Positions 1-12,153 of a DNA stretch of 64,000 bases are shown in pieces. Source of the DNA: Lophius americanus. Lineage: Eukaryota; Chordata; Actinopteri; Lophiiformes; Lophiidae. Position numbers and translations under genes: made by a program. The notes beneath the pieces are model-generated. The model had not been told where the DNA came from. It worked only from the letters and a program-made list of their open reading frames with translations, and did not search any database. Position 1 is the stretch's first letter; the number at the start of each line of letters is the position of its first letter. The DNA lies in the NCBI GenBank assembly GCA_037951165.1, contig JBBDHG010000028.1, forward strand, positions 310,001 through 374,000, in the 5' to 3' direction.

Positions 1-1549
1 TAAACACAAAACATTCCACACAATAATGGACCACCTTATCGACTACTGTCCGAGTTAAATGGTAGATTGCGGCTGTCCGCAGACATGCACTGTTCTTCTT
101 TGGCATTTGCTCTTATCTGTGACAAGATTAGTTGCACCTTGCAGGTGACTTGTCTGACACTAGGCTGCAGAAGACATTACTGATTGCTTTGGCTATCAGT
201 GAGCATATTAGCGTGCCAATCAACTTGTGCAGGGTTAATGTTGTTTTAGGAACCTGCACAAACCATTCACCGTCCAGTGAAGACTCACCCAATGAAGAGG
301 TCTCCATCACAAAGGGGTATGTTGGACATGATGCACATACACACTTCCAACTAGACAATTTTGCCCAGTGGTCATTAAATGCACCCTTTTCTTTTTCTTT
401 TAACTCAAACTCGGAACTGCTGCTAAACAAGACTACTAATTGTGTGAAATTGTGTATTGTAATGTTTGCCTGTTTTTATTTTATCTAGAGTTAATTGTAT
501 TACTTATTTATTCTTATTCATTCTAATTTGAATGCACTGGTAAGAAAATGTTATACAACACAACATCCACTCCAAGGACCCCCATCAGTTTGCAAACTTC
601 TGATCTCCAGAAGACTCTGACTGTAATGGTCTCCATCTCTGACATTTCTGAGGTAGAACAGATATCCTTCTAGCAAGAGAACATCTCGGCTCCAGCTGCA
701 GCCTCCTTATTCTTGGGAATTATGTTTAAAGCTTAATGTAGCTGGATCTGGTATCCCACCCAGTCATGTCTTTTACCCAAAATGAACTCAATAAGTTATA
801 ATCTTGACCAAGTCCGGCACACATCTTGCATAGTGGACGGGCTGTTGCCCTGCTTTTTTACCTTTCTGATAGAAAAATCTGTATCTGAGTCTTGTAGCAG
901 GGAATTTTTAAAGCCTCAGTGAAACTTTCTCAGCATGAACTCTTAATGGAAATACATCTCCTTCGCCACATACTCAAACATACTCTCCAGCTCTGCATCA
1001 GGTGAATTAAAAGAACAAACATTTTTTTCCAAAAATGCACATCCAACTTTAAGTACATAAATAATTAATTTTTGAAATTAAATCTAAAGCAATATTTATT
1101 CTTTTTTTTTTACAGTCATGCTCAATTTGGTTACACACGAAGATAAAGTATTGCTTTCAGTACATGGAAACCGCAGCTTATCTGGGTTTGAAAAATGGTT
1201 TTCTATTTTCTATAAAATCTGATATAAAAGACTTATGTCTGCCCATGAAGTCCAAACTTATTCAGAAAAAGTTGGTTGAAGTTTTCTGCTTTCTCTACCT
1301 GGAACAACCTGAACCTCAGAGAGCTGGTCCCATTGAAATCATTTAAAGATATCTTAAAGGTTTGGAAACATCTGGCTGTAGATGTTTTGATTGATTTAGG
1401 CAACTCCTTCTTGATTGCTGATGTTAATTCCTTTTTACACTGAGGTACATCTTGATCTGCTGTCCCTTATGTCTTTGGGGTTTTTTTTTGTCTGTGTGTC
1501 TTTGTGTTCGCAACCCTGTCAAAACTGTTCAAAGAGGATTGTTTGATGA
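1..1549. other. Non-coding, no feature recognised
   Basis: A+T-rich single-copy-looking DNA. Open frames are short (118 codons at 132-488 at most), overlap on both strands and show no known domain. A run of nine T precedes a TTTACAG-like acceptor near 1110, but no exon-like frame follows. Nothing else is supported. Confidence 0.6.
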
Positions 1550-2125
1550 ACTCAAAAAAATACTTCAACTGGTTCAACTCAATTAAATTAACGATTTACA
1601 ACTTAAACTTATAAGTTAGACTCAAAAATACTTCATTTAGTTTAGGTTACTATAAAGTAATTGCATCAAATTCATCAAAATTTAGTTTTTACAGTGAATG
1701 ATTAGACCCCAAAATGATTTGTTTCAAAAACTTCAATGGTTTTAGCTTAAATAAACTTAAAATATAAAACACTGATTAAATATTTGATTATTATTAATGC
1801 ATGAATCTGACATTATTTTATTTTCCCAAAATTCCCAAAATAACTGATGAATGAATTAAATTAAGTATTTATGACTTAAATTAATAGGTTAGAGGAAAAA
1901 ATACTTAATTTAGTTTATGTCTCTAGTTGACATGATTTCTTTAAGTTCATATTTATTCATAGCACCTTGAGGCTACTGTTGTAGTGAATGGCTCTATATA
2001 AATAAAGATTGCTTGATTGATTGATTGATATTTTTCAAAATAAAGTATATCCAACTTATGTTTTAGAATTAATAATACTTGATTTAATTGTGTGTTACCA
2101 GTGGACACATGATTTTTTTACTGTG
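1550..2125. repeat. A/T-rich degenerate repeat with TTAAGT/ACTTAA motifs
   Basis: Motifs such as AACTTAAA, TTAAGTAT, ACTTAAATTAAT and TTTTTACAGTGAATG recur with variation throughout and are partly self-complementary. Similar ACTTAAA/TTTAAGT sequence is common in fish genomes as old non-autonomous DNA-transposon-like repeats. I see no clean terminal inverted repeats or target duplication, so the class is uncertain. A LINE-type tail lies inside it at 1961-2029. Confidence 0.4.
1961..2029 (+). mobile_element. Retroposon 3' tail ending in (TTGA)n
   Basis: GCACCTTGAGGCTACTG is followed by GGCTCTATATAAATAAAG and four TTGA-type units. This is the standard fish LINE/SINE ending, in which a 'gcgctatataaataaa' stretch leads into a short tandem tail. 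Only the 3' end is visible, which fits a 5'-truncated insertion or a relic. Confidence 0.6.
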
Positions 2126-3610
2126 TGTTTTTGCTGAAGTTTGCCTTTTCAGGACACATTTCACTAATGTTAAATAAGGTTAAAATAAAATAGAGATATA
2201 TAAAATACTAAACTATTATACTCCTTGGACTCCAGCCCCGTGTTTGTTCAACTCATATCGCCAATCCAAGTTATCAAACACATGACCATAAAATATTACC
2301 TCACCAGTCAGTACATGTGTACAGAAAGATAAAAACAACCTAAAGGCCAAATCTAAGAGTAATCATACCCACAGAATGAGCTGTAATTCAAACTATAACC
2401 ATGGAAACAGAAAAAATATTTAAAGAAAAACAACAGAGGTAATTAAATCGAAAAAGCACCCCTTCAGTGCAGTTCTTGTGTTTAGACAGTTTTGTGAAGT
2501 CTTTGTTGTATGTTCCAAAAACAAAATGTGACCCACAGGCAGAGCCGTTTTTCTGTATCCTCCTCCTCACTTTATCCCTGGAGGGGATGAATTATACCTG
2601 AGTTCACTCATCACTTAATTACACCTGTGCCGGGCCTACTCATATCTACTAAGTATTTAGTCGTGCTACTAATGATAAAGGGCTAAGGGCTTTGTATGTA
2701 ACTAGAGCTACAGCCCATAACAAGCTGACTTTGAATCTCTCATTAAACTGTTACCCCGGTGTATTGAAGCAAAGCCACACAACCACAGCGGACAAGAGAC
2801 ACTCACAAGAGCAGAAAAGTTATTAGAAGCCACAGACATTTTTCCCATAAACCTTGTTCTCAAAGTCAATGCAGGCTTCCAGGCTCCAGTTAACATAAGA
2901 CCACTTGTTGAGCAAGTGGTCTCATGGGAGAGGCAACAAGGTTTTGGAATAGGAGGAGAAGGCCATTACACTTTCTTTCAGCCACGCAGGTGTTGTTTAA
3001 ATTATTTAAGGACAATTCCCAGTAAAGATTAGCATTTTATAACTAATAGGCAAAAAATAATCCTAAGTATGCACACAGTTTTTTTAAAAAAATGTAAAAA
3101 GAGTGACCAGTTAAATATGTTTTATGGAATTTTGGGTAGGGTTATTCAGAATTGTCATTGTGTCCACGACACCTACTGATGGCCAATCATTGAACAGGGG
3201 AATTGGCTCAAATTGCGGAACTTGTATCATATCATAGCAGACTTCAGATTCATTTATAATCCACGTCCATTTGGAAATAGATACATCCTTGTCAACAGTA
3301 TATCTTTGAGCGACTTACTTCCATAAGATCTTAACGATGACATTAATGTAGCCAATATAAAAAAACGGCAACAGTAGAGGAGGTTGTGATGATGTATGTG
3401 ATAATGACAACGTCGTGGGTGAGGTTGTGTGAGGACTGTGAATGCAACACAACATTTGTACAGATAGCTTTTTCTTACTTTCCAATGTTGCCTTTTTCTT
3501 CTTCTTTGTGCTCGTCCTTTGTGCTCTTCCTTTAATTTTAAATCTGAAGCTCCCCTATGATATCCAATGGCTCTCATCCATATCCATAAGTGTTATAAAT
3601 AAACAGATTA
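2126..3610. other. Non-coding, mostly unique
   Basis: No gene or clear mobile element is visible. A short perfect inverted repeat is present at 2898-2922: 10-bp arms AGACCACTTG and CAAGTGGTCT around a 5-base loop. Confidence 0.55.
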
Positions 3611-4085
3611 TTTTGGACCCAAAGGTGCAGGAGACGAACACATGGAGCAGGGTTAAAAAATAAAAAAAGAGCAGTTATTGCAAAAAATGGTGTTAAAAAT
3701 GATCGAGTGTTGGAGCAGGGCAGACAGCTGGTCACAGCGTGGCAGAAGCAGACCAAATTCTCAAAACAGTCTCAAAAGACTGATAAGTTACCAGAGCGCT
3801 GCGGGTGAGCACAGAAGCTGGAATGGTGAATCTTAGTAAGAGAGACCAGATGAGTAAAAGTCCAAAATAATTTTGAAATTCAAAAATGCAAGAGGAAGAT
3901 TCATAGGCATTGTTAACTATGGGATAAACGGACAATCTAACAAAGAATGGATGTTTAGGGCCGGGGTTTGTATACAGCAGGGAAGTGTACTGACTGATCC
4001 TAAAAGTATGCTCTCCGTTAACGTGCAAAAACGGGCACAAACACCTATGAAATCAGGCCTGCACTATCATCCCTGACCGCAAGGG
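3611..4085. other. Possible old transposon relic, class unknown
   Basis: The composition and phrases such as 'ggacccaaaggtgcagg', 'ttattgcaaaaaatgg' and 'gggcagacagctggtcacagcg' resemble old fish DNA-transposon flanks I have seen, but I cannot place it. Open frames on both strands are short and unrecognised. It runs up to family M copy 1. Confidence 0.25.
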
Positions 4086-4129
4086 TACAAACTCCAATCC
4101 TCCACATTGTACAACCAATCCCACTCTAT

Positions 4130-4440
4130 ACTAAAAAGAAATGAAAAGTTATGTTCAAACAACAGTGTTTTCCATAAAATATGTTCCACCGAATGAGTAA
4201 AATATGAATCATTAGAGTAAAATATGATAGAAACGAGACAGGTCTCCTTGAGTCGATTCTCATACAACAAAGTTGGACTAAATTGAAGCAATGAGTAATT
4301 GGTTGAGTAATCTTGGTCTGAAACCTGTTGGAGATAAAGCTCCCGCTAATGTCAGAAAACATACAACCGGCTTTTCCCATACTCAATTCGGTTCTTCCTC
4401 ACACTGAGGTGAAAAATAATCCATGAGAAAAGTTTTGAGT
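4130..4440 (-). repeat. Family M dispersed repeat, copy 1
   Basis: Reverse-complement copy of a repeat found at least seven times in the window. It contains the reverse complements of the family's phrases: AGTCCAACTTTG-like, GAATCGACTCAAGGAGACCTGTCTCG, TCATATTTTACTC and the AAGAACCGAATTGAG-like linker. The block matching CACTAGGGGGAGC is degenerate here (4338-4352 and 4183-4196, minus strand). No coding capacity is evident. Boundaries are approximate. Confidence 0.75.
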
Positions 4441-5270
4441 TATGGCTTTAACACGAAAAATCTGTGGCAGGATACACGGGCGCGGCAATGTTGATTCCAT
4501 AGTATTCCCAACTTTCCCAGCGGATATAATAAATGCAGATGAGAGACTAATGGCTCAGTCCCTATCCATGCACATCTTTAACCTTTTGATTTCACAGTCA
4601 ACAATTCATGCAAACTTACATTTTTTGATTGAAACACTAAAAAATAAATAAATCATTACTGGTTGAGACACAAAATTCAAATGGGCACCGGTCATGTCCT
4701 TAATTTGTGCAGAATAAACAAGATATAACGTATTTATTAATGAGCTATATTGCTGTTTCCCCCTGTTTCCATAAAGGGTGCTGAAGTGAGCTAATCAGAC
4801 AGGTCCAGCTACATATTTAATGTACAGGCATCCCCACAGGAAAGTGAATACATTTCTTCAAAAATAAACTACACCTTTCATGCATAGACAACGTAGAATA
4901 TCGTAAGCATTTGCTAAATAGTTATAATAATACGTGCAAATTAATGACAGAGAGATGAAACAAACAGCAATGCTTTCAAGCTGAACCTTAATTGCCTCTG
5001 GTTCCAAACTCCATGCTGTGTATGGTATTAATGTGCCCTTTTCCCTGCAATACAGTAACAGCCAGGCCCTCTGCTTTCAGCTTTTAATTGCATTACTCAC
5101 AGCCGGCGCTAAACAAGCAAAGTGTGGGAGAACTATACACCTTGTACACAACAACAGATCATTATTTTTCAAGAGGGTTTGCAGTAACATTATCTAAAAG
5201 AGAAACCATTTAGTTGTAGAGCTAATTGTTTTGAACATCCTTGGAAATGCTCACTGTCTATAATCACCAG
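4441..5270. other. Non-coding, no feature recognised
   Basis: A+T-rich DNA without recognisable coding or mobile sequence. The 69-codon frame at 4442-4651 has no known domain. Confidence 0.55.
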
Positions 5271-5292
5271 AATATATATATATATACATACA

Positions 5293-5335
<43 letters not shown>

Positions 5336-5337
5336 CA

Positions 5338-5370
<33 letters not shown>
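5271..5370. repeat. (TA)n microsatellite with two CATACAG interruptions
   Basis: About 100 bp of alternating T and A, interrupted twice by the same CATACAG heptamer, so the array is itself a higher-order duplication of a (TA)n-CATACAG block. The tyrosine/isoleucine-rich frame read through it on the minus strand is an artefact of the repeat. Confidence 0.95.
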
Positions 5371-5372
<2 letters not shown>

Positions 5373-5445
5373 TGTTAAAGGGGGCTTGGGAGATGCAACA
5401 GACACACAACAGTTGAGTTCTCTGACCACTTTCTAAACTGGTTCC

Positions 5446-5507
5446 TAATCTCTCTCTCTCTCTCTTTCTCTGTCTATCTCTAAATGTGTGTGTGTGTGTG
5501 TGTGTGT
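5446..5507. repeat. Compound (CT)n/(TG)n microsatellite
   Basis: A (TC)n run with interruptions (about 5450-5480) is followed directly by about 11 TG units (5485-5507). With the (TA)n array 75 bp upstream it forms a cluster of simple repeats. Confidence 0.9.
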
Positions 5508-5754
5508 TACTCTATCCAACGCTCTCTCCTTCAACTCCTTCTCCTTCAAAAGTTCTCTCTTCCTCTATAATCCACTGTATTAAAGTGTGCCGTCAACCGA
5601 ATGCTTATCAATACAGCACATATGGCTATAGTTTGTGGCATATTGTGATGCACATTGCTTTATTTTGCAAAATGTTTACATTACATGCAAAGAAAATGGA
5701 TGAAATGTATGTTGATATGTGTGTTTTATGATTAACTTAAATTTGTCTAGAAAA

Positions 5755-6070
5755 ATCTATGCTTTCATATTCGACAGTAAGAGTATATACCCGAAAAATC
5801 CCCAATATCCTGCGTTGTACAAGCAATTGGCCTGATCAAGCTCAAAAGAAAAAGCTCCCCTTAGTGACTAAAATATTAACTATTGGAATAGAAAACGATA
5901 AATACGAGATTGATTAACTTGAGTCGATCAACGGTTAGGAAATTGTCTATTTGATCCAAATGTAAAGTGCATTATAAATTAAATGTATTATTATTATTAT
6001 TATAAAAAATGTGTTTTCATGAAACAAAGCCCCCCCTAGTGACCAAAATATGAACTATAAGGAGTGCAAT
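5755..6070 (-). repeat. Family M dispersed repeat, copy 2, with internal (ATT)n
   Basis: Minus-strand copy. It has two good matches to the family's key block read on the minus strand: 5853-5867 (CACTAAGGGGAGC) and 6028-6042 (CACTAGGGGGGGC), about 175 bp apart, as expected from the modular structure. Between them, after a 'TGATCCAAAT' stretch, lies TAAAGTGCATTATAAATTAAATG-like sequence plus (ATT)n (5962-6003). Copy 6 has an (ATT)n tract at the equivalent place. Confidence 0.75.
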
Positions 6071-6139
6071 ACAAATGGTTTACCACATAATGGCACCACA
6101 TAATGACGAAATGGGCAAATATTCAGTATCATTCCATTT

Positions 6140-6450
6140 TCTTCTATTATGCGGCTTCGGTTCGTGGTGGAAGCAGTCCAAGAAAGGTATTCCAGGCGTC
6201 CCTCCCCCAGAAATGCTCTCCAGTTTACCCCCAAGGGTAAGCTTGGGGGTAATCTCAGGTTACACGAGATTTAAGGTTTCTCCAGCATCCGGGGGCCAGG
6301 GCTCTTTCATGGAGCTTGCCCAGACACAGGCTGAAGAGGCTTCGTGGAGCCGCCGCCCTGTGGGCTCCCCACCTGCAGGATGGATTTAGGTCAGGTGCAA
6401 AGCAGTAAGAGAGGAGAGCAATGGGGGGGACCTGGGCGTGCCGACTGCTG
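6140..6450. other. G+C-rich block, possible retroelement fragment
   Basis: An abrupt rise in G+C in A/T-rich surroundings. A 104-codon plus-strand frame (6075-6389) rich in P, S and G covers it. Phrases such as 'ccagacacaggctgaagaggc' and 'gtgggctccccacctgcagg' resemble 5' parts of fish LINEs. I cannot confirm the class, and the frame itself has no known domain. Confidence 0.25.
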
Positions 6451-9400
6451 ACTGTTGACTGACAGACTGTTTATAGGTTCAAGGAATGAACCAAAGAACC
6501 AAATCATTAAATATCAAAGGTGGCCTTTATGTGTAAGTGTTATCTTCATGTAATTTCAGAGAGAGCACGCTATTAAGGTTAAGTACAGGAATGTATGTAA
6601 CCTTGTGTGTGCTCTTTTTACTTTTCTGTGTTATGGTTTAAAAGGAGAAATAGGTGCTTGAGGTGAGAGGCAATGTGTTACTTCTTCTATGGTTATAGTT
6701 CTTGCAGGTTTGACCTTTGTTTAGTGATTATTATGCATCGTTATGAGACGTGTCCATGGGGAAACAGGGATTTGTTAACTATCTCCTCAGGCCTCCTTCT
6801 TGTAAATTATTGGTATTATAAACTATTCATGGAGTACTTAGGATGGACATCCGTCTTTGGGGAATATTCTCACCGTAGTAGAGTGACTGATTGTGTGTGT
6901 GTGTGCGTATGTGATATTGACTGTTCTCTCAAAGGCTTTATTCGATTTTGTTGCTGGACTACTTTTTCTGGAAAGGCAACAGGTTTCTGTTATTCAGCCA
7001 TGAGATACTTGAGTTAGCTCCATGTTCTGACTTAATTCAGACGTGACAGCATGGTAGAGGAAAGAGTCAGAATGCTCACACAGTATTGACTGAAGAGAAG
7101 GACAGAGGGAACAACGATGAGTTAAAAATAATATCATAGCAAGGTAGAAGATTGATTTTTGCTCTGTCATGTGCTGCATCAATTATTTTTAGCTGGAATT
7201 TCACTCCTTTGTTGTTGTTTTTTTATCCACAACAAGGTGCATATTTGATCTTTGCATGTTTTCACCTAATATCAGAAAAAATCTGTGTGTAGTGGGTCAT
7301 CTTGCATCTTTTTCACTTACTATCCTATTCCAAAATCAAGGTGAAGATGTATAGCTGACTCTTAGACAACGCACAGCGAATCTTCAACAACAAATACATT
7401 CTGAGAGAACTCAATGTTGCACAGATTCAATATGTAACAAATAATATAATAGGGAGATTTCCTTTTCGTTTATCAGACACTTGTATACACCTGCTACAAT
7501 GGCAACAGCAATACAAGGAAAAGACCATAAAAACTAAAATTAGTTTCCTTTTCTTCATTCTGTTTTGTCCTGAAGGTTTGTTTTGACAGAAAAATACAAG
7601 AAAGGCTCTCTCATTTTTGGATCTAGTTTAACCATTTGTTTAGGAAACTATCAAGTGTTGTTCTGAATCTGAATTAATATAAACAGCAACCCCAGCGATT
7701 GCGGGGCGAGGCGAAACAGCTTATGACACCTTAAGCTAGTGTCAAGATTCTGACAATCAACGGGTAAAATCAGATGCCGAACCATAATATAATTCCTCTG
7801 CCAGAGGCATCAGCAGCATGTTGGAGGGTGGAACGGGGAAGGCAGAAGTTCAATTACAACAGGAGAATGTGGTGTGATGTGTGTGAGTGTGAAATCATGT
7901 GATCCAGGTGATAGATGAGCATAATCTCAGCCGCTGAAACGGCAGCACTTGAATCAGACAGAGATTAATAGGGCTACTGATCGGCTGAAGTGGCTTGTTA
8001 CATTAGTAACCAGCCCCAGCCTATTGAAAACTCAACAAAGTCTGACGTAGGTCCTAGGCAGACTTTGTGCTCTCATTTAAAACAGACACTGGGCTGATAA
8101 TCTGAATTAATAGAGAAAACCACTCGACAATCCCAGCAGAAACACACACCGGGGCTGAAAAATGTCCACAAGCATTCCTAAGATTCCAGGATAAATTTGC
8201 TCTGTGACACGAAAGCAACAGCAGGGATATTCAGGATTGATGTCTGGTTAACACAACTGGGCATCTTCCAAGTAAGACATGCATTCTCCAAGTGTTGGCC
8301 TAACTATGACAGCCCAAATAACGTTACGTTCAGCAATGCTTTGCTCCGTACTCACTCTGCCAAGTTTGCTCTGGCTGCCAATAATGAGCGAACTCAATCA
8401 AAGCAGTCGAGCTCTTGATATTTTCATGCGAACGGATAAGGGACGATCGTTATTACCTCCTCTAAACATCACCTCCAGGCTCATTTATGTGCTATCAACA
8501 TATGAAAACAGATTTGTCACTTTCAAACATTGTATCAGGGTTGTCGGTGATGGCATTAAAATACATCCACAAGATTGCAGTACAGAGTCCAAAGCTTAAA
8601 GAACAACAGAAATGGTGAAAGTCGAGGAGGTTGTAATCATATTGTTGGTTGTCTATGGAGATATAAATACATCAAAACATGTGGAAGGTATTTTTTTCTT
8701 TTTCACTTTACTTTTTTTTCTTTTTTGTCATTAGTAGACATTTGTTTTTAGCTATACTGCCCCCGATGATTAACGTTGGTACTGCTTGGTAAGTTCTCTA
8801 AAAACATGCAGAAATACGAACAAAATGACCACAGAGAACTGACAATAGGCACTGTCCGTATCCATTTTTAATCATGACCATATATGGGCATTGAGTCCGC
8901 TACTTGTTGATATGAACTATTCAGTGAGATCAACCAACTCAAAACAAGAAGTGAGGATATTCAGTCAATAGCAGCAAATTTTCTGATGCTGATCTCAGAC
9001 AAATCATAAGTAAAGCTACCTGAGGTCATTTGCTGTTTCGGATAATTCGAACATCAAATAGCCTCAGTCGCTGAGTTTCATCGAGGCTCTTATGTCGGTT
9101 CCCTACGAGCACCTTCCTGTGGCTCTGATGTCTTAATCAAAAAAAACACCTGGAGGCATTTTCTGCAGCCTCTGTGCTCTTAAAGATGGCATTCCTCTTC
9201 CTTTCTCCGGTGAAGACACGTATAGTATAGATTCTACAAAAAGAGACTTTGCTGTGAAAACCTCTGACCCCGGCCTCCGTTGGCCAGTGCCTTGCCTTCC
9301 AGCCGGTTGCAAGACTGGGCTACTGGTCCCTCACTTGCAGGTGAAGTGTTACATCTTTTTTGAGGTGGAGTTATCCATGTTGCTCTTAGTCTGCACCCCC

Positions 9401-10137
9401 CCTTTTCTGATTGGCTGACACATTGCAATTGGACAGCCAATGCCTTGTGTTCCCCCAGGATGAGCTGAAGAACATTCCTGGAGAGACGGACATTTGTAAT
9501 ACCCAACTGGGCCTGTTGCCTCTATAAACTGATACCAGATAAGAAGAATAAAATGGATGGAGAAGGATGGACATTAACAAAAACTACAAGCACTAGATAG
9601 AGCTGGTGTTTGTCAGTTTTGTAGTTCTGTTTCCCTGGTCAGTTAGCGATTATTTCAGATATATTTACACTCTCTTTGCAATACCGACGTCATATTTTTA
9701 GGACAAGACCACCTTTCCAGTGGTGGAATAATTCAGTCTAATATGATGGTAAAATATTTAGTCCAAATATTTCAGAGTTACGTTGAAAACCTTTTCAGTA
9801 AATATTATGAACGGGTAAATCTCTCCACGAAACCAAAGGAGGCTCTTAAAAACTATAGCCTTGATATATTTATTAAGTAGATGGAAACTGATTCATAGAA
9901 AGAGTAAAACCTTTTCCAATCTGGCATAAAAAATAGTGCTAGCTTTGTCAGTAATTAAATTAGGAACACAAAGTTTTTTCAAGGTGTTGCTAAACTCTAC
10001 AATCAATGAGAACCAAAATTTATTGGAATTTGTCTCATTATGTAATCTCTTTTAGGATTTTGTATGAATAGAAATGCATGATGTGCAGTGGCGGAAAATG
10101 TCTTATACATCTTCCCATTTACTTTAAATATATTGGA
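6451..10137. other. Non-coding, mostly unique
   Basis: No gene recognised. A short (TG)n lies near 6893-6910. The stretch 7660-8600 is less repetitive and more balanced in composition, as regulatory or conserved non-coding DNA often is, but that cannot be tested without an alignment. The frame at 8279-8599 has no known domain. Confidence 0.5.
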
Positions 10138-10531
10138 CAGTGCATTTAATGAAGCATTCAGAACCCCTCACTTTTAATATATTATAATGTTGCAAGTTTT
10201 ATGCTGAAATAGTTAAAAATAATTTACCTCTTATTTATTGTTGACGCTATACTCCATAATAGTTAATCACAAACAGGATTTTATGAACATATTATAAAAG
10301 AAAAACTGAAAAACTCACAAGGAGATAAGTATTCAGACATTTACTCAGTACTCAGCAACCAAAGCCTCCAGTCTTCTTGGGTATGACGTAACAAGCGTTG
10401 CACACCTGGACTCTAGACGGTTCGGCCATTCTTCTCTGCAGATCCTTTAAAGCTTTGTCAGGTTAAATGGGGCCCAACGGTGGAAAAATGTGGATAAAGT
10501 GAAGAGGTCTGAATACTTACTTGACGCACTG
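10138..10531. mobile_element. Internally deleted Tc1/mariner-like element (MITE)
   Basis: About 394 bp bounded by related inverted ends. The left end (10138-10176, CAGTGCATTTAATGAAGCAT then TCAGAACCCCTCACTTTT) matches the reverse complement of the right end (10494-10531, GTGAAGAGGTCTGAATACTT) at roughly 70 percent. Inside, AAGTATTCAGACA and CCTCCAGTCTTCTTGGGTATGA are recognisable pieces of a widespread fish Tc1-like transposon, and 'CATTCTTCTCTGCAGATCCT' follows in the expected order. Most of the transposase region is deleted, so this copy depended on another element to move. Confidence 0.75.
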
Positions 10532-10548
10532 AATGTATACAACAGTCA

Positions 10549-11001
10549 ATAATAACATTAAAACCTGCTTGTTTGTTGATGTTGATGATTTGATGTTGCT
10601 TTTGCAAAAAAACATCAAATTTTTCAGCAATTTATGCTGCAGTAGCTCTTTGGGATCGGATAGCATTGGCTAGGATTTGGTCGCCACACACATCAATGAG
10701 TCTTGGCCGCCCATGACCCTGTCACCGGTTGACCGGTTGTCCTTCTATAGACCCATGTGGTGGGTAGAAACTACTGCAGACCAGGAACAATAAGAAGATC
10801 TGCAGTTGTGGAGATGCTCTAACCCCAGTCGTCTAGCCATGACACTTTGGTACGTCCAAGGTCACTCATATCGTTATGTTTGTTAGATTCTCTTCCTTCC
10901 ATCACATCAACTTCGGATCAAAGTTATCCCTTTTTGCCTTATGTATCCCATCCACCGACAGGTATCGTTGTATGGAAGCCGAGATGCATTATAATGGCTG
11001 T
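10549..11001 (-). mobile_element. Deleted Tc1-like element with transposase N-terminal remnant
   Basis: A second Tc1-like derivative, from a different family. The left end (AATAACATTAAAACCTGC) and right end (GCATTATAATGGCTGTA) are decayed inverted ends of an element whose usual end is CATAACATTATGACCACCTG. On the minus strand, translation across stops gives NR-QGHGRPRLIDVCGD and then RSQRATAA-IAEKFD. This is the GRPR-type linker and second helix-turn-helix of a Tc1-like transposase DNA-binding region. The catalytic domain is missing and stops interrupt the frame. Confidence 0.75.
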
Positions 11002-11996
11002 AATTTTTTTATTGTCGTTACCTTGAGATTAAAAAAACGAATAAGCTTTTTTTCAAGTAAAACATTATTTTACTTTTATAATTTATGTGTATCAGAAATC
11101 AATAGTTTCTTGGCAGCGGTGGAAAATTAAAAACAGTCACAACTGATTCAAGATGAAAATGTCGGATCAAAGAGTTTCCCTTATTGATCAACACATAGGA
11201 TTCTTCATAAATCAAGGTCTAAAACATCAGAGACTTTATTTAAGGTGGTTGCCTCAACACAGCGTGTGACGGATGGATTCTCTAAAAAACTGGTCCAACT
11301 AAAGTGATTACTTAATCCATTATTAAATGAAAAACCATCTACTATCTTAGCTCAACGTAAATAACTATATACGAGTTAAAATAAGTGACCATTTGCGAAC
11401 GTATAATCACAGTAAACCCCAATTTCAATGTAAATAGATATATAATAAAAAAAACTATTTAAATCAAAATAAATTTCGATTTGTGTATGAATGCACACTC
11501 AATATAAATATCTTTAGCTCACTCATATTTCAAAATAAATCACTGTTAATAAATAACTCTTAGATTTTCTGTAACCAGACACGAGGTCAGCGATCACTTT
11601 CTCAGGCTTAACTGATAAATACTCATACATGTCAGGTGAAATAGTTTCTTTGTACATACTTGTTTATTGTATGATAAACAAGTTGTTGTATTGTATGATA
11701 GGTCACTTCATCAATTCTTATTCCGTTAGCATGTATACGCACATTGTCATAATACGTTAACATTAAGTTAACGGACGAAGCACCAATTATTTTTCCACAT
11801 TGCTGTGAGGCAATAAACATTCAGACTGCACTTATCTAATCTTATTAAGATTTCTGCACACAAATCTTTGACTCTCATTTGAGGAACTCTTCATCTGCCA
11901 AATTGAACGAAAAATTCAGGGAGGGTAGAATAAAAGGACAAAATTGGCTTATCCGTCAGTCCACAGGTCTGTCTTCATCTACCGGGGCAGGTCTTA
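11002..11996. other. A+T-rich non-coding DNA
   Basis: Nothing recognisable beyond A/T-rich single-copy-looking sequence. Short frames (84 codons at 10876-11130, which overlaps the transposon end) have no known domain. Confidence 0.55.
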
Positions 11997-12090
11997 ATTT
12001 ATTATTATTATGTATTAATTATTAATATATTTAACTTCTTTGTTATTATTATTACTATTTTTATTATCATTATTATTATTTATTTTTAAT
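11997..12090. repeat. Degenerate (TTA)n tract
   Basis: TTATTATTATTATG, TTATTATTATTACTA and TTATCATTATTATTATT blocks make an imperfect trinucleotide array next to the LINE 3' flank. Confidence 0.8.
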
Positions 12091-12101
12091 TAATGGGAAA
12101 G

Positions 12102-12153
12102 AGTCAATAAGTCGTGGCCACGAGATAATAAATTATTCCCACAACTTAATAAC
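12102..12153. repeat. Palindromic GTGGCCAC unit at LINE 3' flank
   Basis: AATAAGTCGTGGCCACGAGAT contains the self-complementary CGTGGCCACG and is followed by CACAACTTAATAAC. The related sequence GTGGCCATGACTTAATAAC is found at the other side of the LINE (13344-13362). The ten bases ACTTAATAAC are identical at 12144-12153 and 13353-13362 in the same orientation, so they may be the LINE's target-site duplication. Confidence 0.5.

Noticed and set aside
5190..5429. Tyrosine/isoleucine repeat protein, minus strand
   Set aside because: It is a read-out of the (TA)n microsatellite.
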